Source: Streptomyces hiroshimensis
Lineage (GTDB): Bacteria; Actinomycetota; Actinomycetes; Streptomycetales; Streptomycetaceae
Assembly (NCBI RefSeq): GCF_014650335.1
Contig: NZ_BMUT01000001.1
Coordinates: 859,037 to 923,036 of the forward strand
Direction of reading: 5' to 3'
DNA: 64,000 nt
The notes under the pieces are model-generated. The model did not search any database and had not been told where the DNA came from. It worked only from the letters and a program-made list of their open reading frames with translations. The position numbers and the translations under genes are program-made. Every line of letters begins with the position of its first letter. Position 1 is the stretch's first letter. Below are positions 59,699 to 64,000 of the stretch, one piece after another.

Positions 59699-60703
59699 AT
59701 GACCACTCCCAACCGCCTCCTCCCCTTCGCCCCGCGCCGCGCGGTGCAGGTGCTCGCCGCTGTGGGGGCGGCCGCGCTGCTGGTCACCGGCTGTGGCTCC
59801 GACTCCGACAAGGGCTCGGACGGCAAGTCCGACAACGCCTCCGAGGCGAGCGGCGGCACCCGTACGGTCAAGGACGCGACCGGCACCGCGGTGAAGGTCC
59901 CGGCCAACCCCAAGCGCATCGTGACGCTCACCCAGGAGGACCTGGACGCGGTGCTGGCGCTGGGCGTCAAGCCGGTCGGCATCACCAACGGCCAGGGCCT
60001 GAGCAAGCCGCCGGCCTACCTCGCCGACAAGGTCAAGGACATCAACGTCGTCGGCAATCTGCTGCAGCCGGTGATGGACAAGGTCGTCGCCGCGAAGCCC
60101 GACCTCATCCTGGCCGGTGACATGCAGGACGAGCAGATGCTCAAGCAGCTGCGCGAGATCACCCCGGCCACGCTCGTCACCATGGCCCCGACCGACGACT
60201 GGAAGCTCTCCTTCCGGGGTATCGGCAACGCCCTGAACAAGATCAACGACGCCAACAAGGTCATCGGCGACTACGAGGCCAAGGCGAAGAAGGCCGGCGA
60301 GGGCCTGGGCGACAACAAGGGCGCCGAGGTCAGCATCGTCCGCTGGAACCCGGACGGCCCCAGCTGGATGGAGAAGAAGCAGTTCGCCAGCGGCGTCGCC
60401 CTGGACATGGGCCTCAAGCGCCCCAAGACGCAGGACAAGGACGGCAACGCCCACACCCCGGCGCTCAGCCTGGAGAAGATCAACGAGATCGACGGCGACT
60501 GGCTGTTCCTGTCGACCCTCACCTCCGACGGTGAGAAGGCGCTGAAGGACGTCCAGGAGAAGCCGGCGTACAAGGACCTGGGCGCGGTCAAGAAGAACCA
60601 CGCCGTGACGGTGAACGGTTCGGTCTGGTCCACGCGCGGCGGCCCGATCGCCAGCACGGTCGTCGTGGACGACATCGTGAAGGCGCTGTCGGCGAAGTCC
60701 TGA
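59699..60703 (+). CDS. Siderophore-binding lipoprotein
   Basis: A 334-residue periplasmic-binding-type lipoprotein of the FepB/FecB group. The lipobox is LLVTGC; a Ser/Asp/Gly linker follows, then two lobes joined by a long helix (NPKRIVTLTQEDLDAVLALG; AAKPDLILAG; VSIVRWNPDGPSWMEKKQF). It captures a ferric siderophore for import. The ATG at 59699 is chosen because GGAG lies 7 bp before it; an ATG at 59600 would place the signal peptide 33 residues too late. Confidence 0.93.
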   Translation: MTTPNRLLPFAPRRAVQVLAAVGAAALLVTGCGSDSDKGSDGKSDNASEASGGTRTVKDATGTAVKVPANPKRIVTLTQEDLDAVLALGVKPVGITNGQGLSKPPAYLADKVKDINVVGNLLQPVMDKVVAAKPDLILAGDMQDEQMLKQLREITPATLVTMAPTDDWKLSFRGIGNALNKINDANKVIGDYEAKAKKAGEGLGDNKGAEVSIVRWNPDGPSWMEKKQFASGVALDMGLKRPKTQDKDGNAHTPALSLEKINEIDGDWLFLSTLTSDGEKALKDVQEKPAYKDLGAVKKNHAVTVNGSVWSTRGGPIASTVVVDDIVKALSAKS

Positions 60704-60735
60704 CGCGCTCCGGCGTCAATCGCCGGCCCGCCGCA

Positions 60736-60784
60736 TCCTCAATCGCCGGCCCGGCACAGAAGAGAGCCGTCCGGCGATTGAGGA
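60736..60784. terminator. Bidirectional inverted repeat with CAATCGCCGG element
   Basis: TCCTCAATCGCCGG pairs perfectly with CCGGCGATTGAGGA over a 21-nt loop; another CAATCGCCGG copy lies just upstream (60717-60726) and GGGGC-GGA-GCCCC follows. It sits between convergent genes. CAATCGCCGG-type elements are common at streptomycete gene ends. Confidence 0.8.
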
Positions 60785-60813
60785 CCGGGGTCCGGGGCGG
60801 AGCCCCGAAGCGG

Positions 60814-61947
60814 TCAGGCGCGGCGCGCCGCCGCGAAGTCGGCCGCCGTCCAGGCCATGCCGACCGCCCCGTCGAGGACCGCCTGCTCGCCGCGAGGCGA
60901 AACCGCCGCGTCGGCGAACTCCGCCTCGTGCGGCCCGCAAGCACCCCCGGTGATGTCCAGCACCGGGTGAATCGACGGCACGACATGCGAGACGTTGCCC
61001 ATGTCCGTGCAGGCGAAAGCGTCCCGCTGCAGCGGCTCCGGCCGGCCCAGCGCACGCGCGTTGTCCTGCCAGAGCGCGATGAGCTCCGCGTCGGTGCGGA
61101 AGTCGAGGTAGTCGGGCTCGGGGCGGGTCAGTTCGACCTCGCAGCCCGTGGCCAGGGCGCCCGCGCGGAAGCACGCCTCGACGCGTTCGCGCAGCTCCCG
61201 GAGGTCCTCCGCGGCCGAGGCGCGGATCTCGTACTCGGCCGTGGCGCGGTCGGGGATCAGGTTGGGCGCCGTGCCCGCGCCCGTGGTCACCCCGTGCACC
61301 TTCCACTGCGGGGGCAGTTGCTGGCGCAGCAGCCCGAGGGCGACCTGGGCGACGGTGAGCGCGTCGGCGGCGTTGCGGCCCTCGTGCGGGTTGAGGCTCG
61401 GGTGGGCGGCCTTGCCGGTGTACGCGACGGAGAGCGTGCCGAGCGCGAACGAGCGGAACTCGGCCACCTCGAACGGGCACGGGTGCACCATCATCGCGGC
61501 GTCGACGCCGTCGAAGGCGCCCGCCTCCAGCATCAGCGCCTTGCCCGCGCCGCGCTCCTCGGCGGGCGTGCCCAGGACCCGTACGGTCAGGCCCAGTTCG
61601 TCCGCGTGCGGGGCGAGGGCCAGGGCGGCGCCGAGACCGGCCGCGGCGATCAGGTTGTGGCCGCAGGCGTGCCCGAGGCCGGGCAGAGCGTCGTACTCGC
61701 AGACGACGGCCACCGTGACCGGCCCTGAGCCCGTCGTCGCGGCGAAGGCGGTGTCCAGGCCGTAGGCGGGCGCGGTGACGTCGAAGCCGTGCCCGCGCAG
61801 GAAGTCGGCGCACCAGGCGGCGGCCTGATGCTCGGCGAAGGCCGTCTCGGGGTGCGCGTGGATGCGCCGGCTGAGCGACAGGAGGTCGTCGCGGTGGGCG
61901 AGTACGCGCTCGCGCAGGGCGGATTTGAGGCCGTCGGCCGCGGTCAT
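60814..61947 (-). CDS. M20-family amidohydrolase
   Basis: A 377-residue zinc amidohydrolase (AbgB/hippurate hydrolase-like). Metal-binding elements are RRIHAHPETAFAEH, CEYDALPGLGHACGHN, PAEERGAGK and the C-terminal FACTDMGNVSHVVPSIH. The dimerisation (lid) domain is around YTGKAAHPSLNPHEGRN. AGGAG precedes the ATG. It diverges from the NRPS across an iron box, so it is probably iron-controlled and may process a siderophore precursor or hydrolyse an amide of the ferric complex. Confidence 0.88.
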   Translation of the reverse strand: MTAADGLKSALRERVLAHRDDLLSLSRRIHAHPETAFAEHQAAAWCADFLRGHGFDVTAPAYGLDTAFAATTGSGPVTVAVVCEYDALPGLGHACGHNLIAAAGLGAALALAPHADELGLTVRVLGTPAEERGAGKALMLEAGAFDGVDAAMMVHPCPFEVAEFRSFALGTLSVAYTGKAAHPSLNPHEGRNAADALTVAQVALGLLRQQLPPQWKVHGVTTGAGTAPNLIPDRATAEYEIRASAAEDLRELRERVEACFRAGALATGCEVELTRPEPDYLDFRTDAELIALWQDNARALGRPEPLQRDAFACTDMGNVSHVVPSIHPVLDITGGACGPHEAEFADAAVSPRGEQAVLDGAVGMAWTAADFAAARRA

Positions 61948-62009
61948 GATCGGTGCTCCTGTTCGTTCCGCACCCTGTGGTGGGAGACTCTCACGGATAG
62001 GCAAAAAAT

Positions 62010-62029
62010 AGCTTAGGCTTACCTAAGCT
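62010..62029. promoter_or_regulatory. Iron box between the M20 and NRPS genes
   Basis: AGCTTAGG-CTTA-CCTAAGCT, perfect 8-bp arms with the TTAGG...CCTAA core of actinobacterial iron boxes, 62 bp from the M20 start and 60 bp from the NRPS start. Confidence 0.85.
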
Positions 62030-62089
62030 GACATACCGGGGGGTACCGGTGTGGCCAGATCGCTGTCATCCAACGGGAGTCCCCACACC

Positions 62090-64000
62090 ATGCGTCACCA
62101 CGAGGCCGAGACTTCTCCTGTCGAGCTGCCGCTGCTCGCGGCCCAGGCCGGAATCCTGTACGCACAGGAACTCGCCCCTGACAACCCCGTGTACAACACG
62201 GGCGACTGCGTGGAGATCCGGGGCCCCCTGGACGAGGAGCTCTTCGAGCGCGCACTGCTCCGCACCGCCCGCGAGGCGCAGACCCTCTCCCTCCGCGCCG
62301 TCCCGGCCGACCCCGCCGACGAGGACGCCGCCCCCGCCCAGCGCCTCGCCGCCGGGCGGGAACCGACGCTCCACCGGGCCGACCTGCGCACCGCCGGCGA
62401 CCCCCGGGCCGAGGCCGAGGCGTGGATGCGCGCCGACCTCGACCGGCCCGTCGACCTCACCCGCGGCCCCCTGGTCACCCAGGCCCTCTTCCGCATCGAC
62501 GACGAGACGCACTGGTGGTACCAGCGCGTCCACCACTTCGCCGTCGACGCCTACGCCCTGACCCTCATCGGCCAGCGCGTCGCCGCGGTCTACACCGCCC
62601 TGGCCGCCGGCGAGGAGCCCCCCGTCGCACGCTTCGCCCCCCTCCGCGAACTCACCGACGAGGAGGCCGCCTACCGCGCGGGCAAGCACTACGCCGCCGA
62701 CCGCGACTTTTGGCGCGAGCACCTCGCCGACCGCCCCGGGCCCGCCTCGCTCTCCGCCCGCCCCGCCGCGCCCGCGACGACGGTCCTGCGCCGCCTGACC
62801 GCCCTCCCCGCGGGCACCCTCACCCGCCTGAAGCAGGCGGCCGACGCCGTCGGCGGAAGCACCTGGGCCAACCTCGTCATGGCCGCCACCGCCGGCTACG
62901 TGCACCGCATATCCGGCGCCCAGGACATCCTCCTGGGCCTGCCGTTGAAGAACCGGCGCAGCTCGGCCGCCCTGCACACCCCTGCCATGACCGTCAACGT
63001 GATGCCGCTGCGCGTCGCCGTCCGGCCCCACGACACCGGTACCACGCTCCTGCGCCGCGTCGTCCTCGCGGCCCGCGCCGTCGGTCGCCATGAGCGCTAC
63101 CGCCTGGAGGAGCTGCGCCACGACCTCGGGCTCACCGGCAGCGACCAGCCGATGTTCGGCCCGATGCTCAACATCAAGCCGTTCGAGGGCGCCGACTTGG
63201 ACTTCGCGGGCCTGCCCGGCACCCTCCGCAACCTCGCCGCCGGACCCGTCGACGACCTCGCCGTCACCGCCACCCCCGGCCCCGGAGACTCCCTCGTCCT
63301 GGGCCTCGACGCCAACCCCGGCCGCTACACCGCCGAGGAGCTCGCCGCCCACGAACAGGCCTTCCTGCGCTACCTCGACGCGCTGGCCGACCTCCTCCTG
63401 GACGACCCGGACCGGCCGGTCGGCACCCTCGACCTCCTCGACGCCGACGGGATCCGGCGGGCCACCGCCGGCCGCGCCGAGCCGCCCGCCGAGCACACCC
63501 TGCCCGAGCTCTTCACCGCGCAGGCCGCCCGCACCCCCGGCGCCACGGCCGTCCGCAGCGGCGGCGAGACCCTCACCTTCGCCGAACTAGAGGCCGCCGC
63601 CAATCGCCTGGCCCACGAGCTGACCGCCGCGGGCGTCACGGCCGAGACCCCCGTCGCCCTGGCCCTGCCCCGCAGCGCCTCGACCGTCGTCGCCCTGCTG
63701 GCCGTCCTCAAGGCGGGCGGCGTCTGCCAGCCCCTCGACCTCGGGCACCCCGCCCAGCGCATCACCGCCGTCCTCGAAGACGCCCGCCCAGGCTGCCTCG
63801 TCGGCACCGCCGACGCCGTGCGCGGCCTGCCCCCGCACGACATCCCCACGCTGCTCCTGGACGCCCCGGAGACCCGCGCCCGCATCGACGCCCGCCCGGC
63901 GACCGCACCGGCCGCGCCCACGCTCCGTCAGGCCGCGTACATCATCCACACCTCCGGCTCCACCGGCCGCCCCAAGGGCGTCGTCGTCACCCACGCCTCG
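62090..64000 (+). CDS. Siderophore NRPS (C-A-..., cut by window end)
   Basis: The first 637 codons of a nonribosomal peptide synthetase, open at the right edge. Residues about 10-440 form a condensation domain like that of DhbF/EntF (LLAAQAGILYAQELAPDNP at the N terminus; active site VHHFAVDAYAL, where the usual HHxxxDG glycine is Ala). Residues from about 470 begin an adenylation domain with LTFAELEAAANRLAHEL (A1) and HTSGSTGRPKGVVVTH (A3) at the end. A GGGAG ribosome binding site precedes the ATG. The iron box upstream and the siderophore uptake genes beside it point to a siderophore, perhaps catecholic given the DhbF-like C domain. Confidence 0.93.
   Translation, partial: MRHHEAETSPVELPLLAAQAGILYAQELAPDNPVYNTGDCVEIRGPLDEELFERALLRTAREAQTLSLRAVPADPADEDAAPAQRLAAGREPTLHRADLRTAGDPRAEAEAWMRADLDRPVDLTRGPLVTQALFRIDDETHWWYQRVHHFAVDAYALTLIGQRVAAVYTALAAGEEPPVARFAPLRELTDEEAAYRAGKHYAADRDFWREHLADRPGPASLSARPAAPATTVLRRLTALPAGTLTRLKQAADAVGGSTWANLVMAATAGYVHRISGAQDILLGLPLKNRRSSAALHTPAMTVNVMPLRVAVRPHDTGTTLLRRVVLAARAVGRHERYRLEELRHDLGLTGSDQPMFGPMLNIKPFEGADLDFAGLPGTLRNLAAGPVDDLAVTATPGPGDSLVLGLDANPGRYTAEELAAHEQAFLRYLDALADLLLDDPDRPVGTLDLLDADGIRRATAGRAEPPAEHTLPELFTAQAARTPGATAVRSGGETLTFAELEAAANRLAHELTAAGVTAETPVALALPRSASTVVALLAVLKAGGVCQPLDLGHPAQRITAVLEDARPGCLVGTADAVRGLPPHDIPTLLLDAPETRARIDARPATAPAAPTLRQAAYIIHTSGSTGRPKGVVVTHAS

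Noticed and set aside
62066..63496. A long - strand open frame opposite the NRPS start
   Set aside because: It is Gly/Val/Glu-rich without domains; the + strand encodes unmistakable condensation and adenylation motifs.

Overview
The window is high-GC actinobacterial DNA, most likely from a Streptomyces chromosome. Signs of this are strongly G/C-biased third codon positions, frequent GTG/TTG starts with 4-bp stop/start overlaps, a PF04672-type methyltransferase, a GntR/ABC cassette of YtrA type, iron boxes of the DmdR/IdeR type, and several biosynthetic clusters packed between housekeeping genes. No rRNA, tRNA, CRISPR array, IS element or phage gene was seen.

Region 1 (1-16901, all + strand) is an N-N-bond (diazeniumdiolate) biosynthetic cluster resembling that of L-alanosine. 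It carries L-2,3-diaminopropionate synthesis (sbnA, cut by the window edge, and sbnB), a stand-alone adenylation enzyme, an acyl-CoA-dehydrogenase-fold flavoprotein, a GAF protein, a carrier protein, a type II thioesterase and a PAS protein. Two nitrite sources follow: a nitrate importer with an assimilatory-type nitrate reductase pair but no nitrite reductase, and a flavin reductase plus CreE/CreD-like enzymes of the aspartate-nitrosuccinate route. Four of its genes carry in-frame microsatellites.

Region 2 (16941-24529) holds a small secreted beta-rich protein, an AT-rich intergenic block with three dyads, a FadH-like reductase with a PadR regulator, panD, a lipoprotein L,D-transpeptidase, an orphan terpene synthase and a TRIC-type membrane protein. 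Region 3 (24560-30128, - strand) is a methionine block: metQ-metN-metI, then mtnD-mtnC-mtnB, preceded by a free amino acid 2OG-Fe(II) hydroxylase.

Region 4 (30307-40094) is a polyyne-type cluster: KAS III, double-hotdog thioesterase, fatty acyl-AMP ligase, two desaturases, carrier protein, third desaturase, alpha/beta hydrolase, rubredoxin and P450. Region 5 (40095-47894) has a long imperfect direct repeat, a membrane protein, a drug exporter with its own operator, and an unfamiliar peptide locus. That locus contains three tandem micro-genes encoding the same 19-residue peptide, each with a very strong ribosome binding site. They sit between two divergent paralogues of an M29-aminopeptidase-like fold (one with a complete set of likely metal ligands, one degenerate) and are followed by an S9 peptidase. 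This is the best candidate here for an undescribed system.

Region 6 (48179-58709) is mixed accessory content: an RraA-like protein, AzlCD exporter with a CGNR regulator, an ABC/GntR cassette with a clear promoter and operator, a PIG-V-like membrane enzyme, a methyltransferase, a sigma-factor-like gene coupled to an unknown gene, and a cupin/serine hydrolase pair. Region 7 (58727-64000) is an iron-regulated siderophore locus: uptake ATPase and binding protein diverging from one iron box, and an M20 amidohydrolase and an NRPS (C-A..., cut by the window end) diverging from another.
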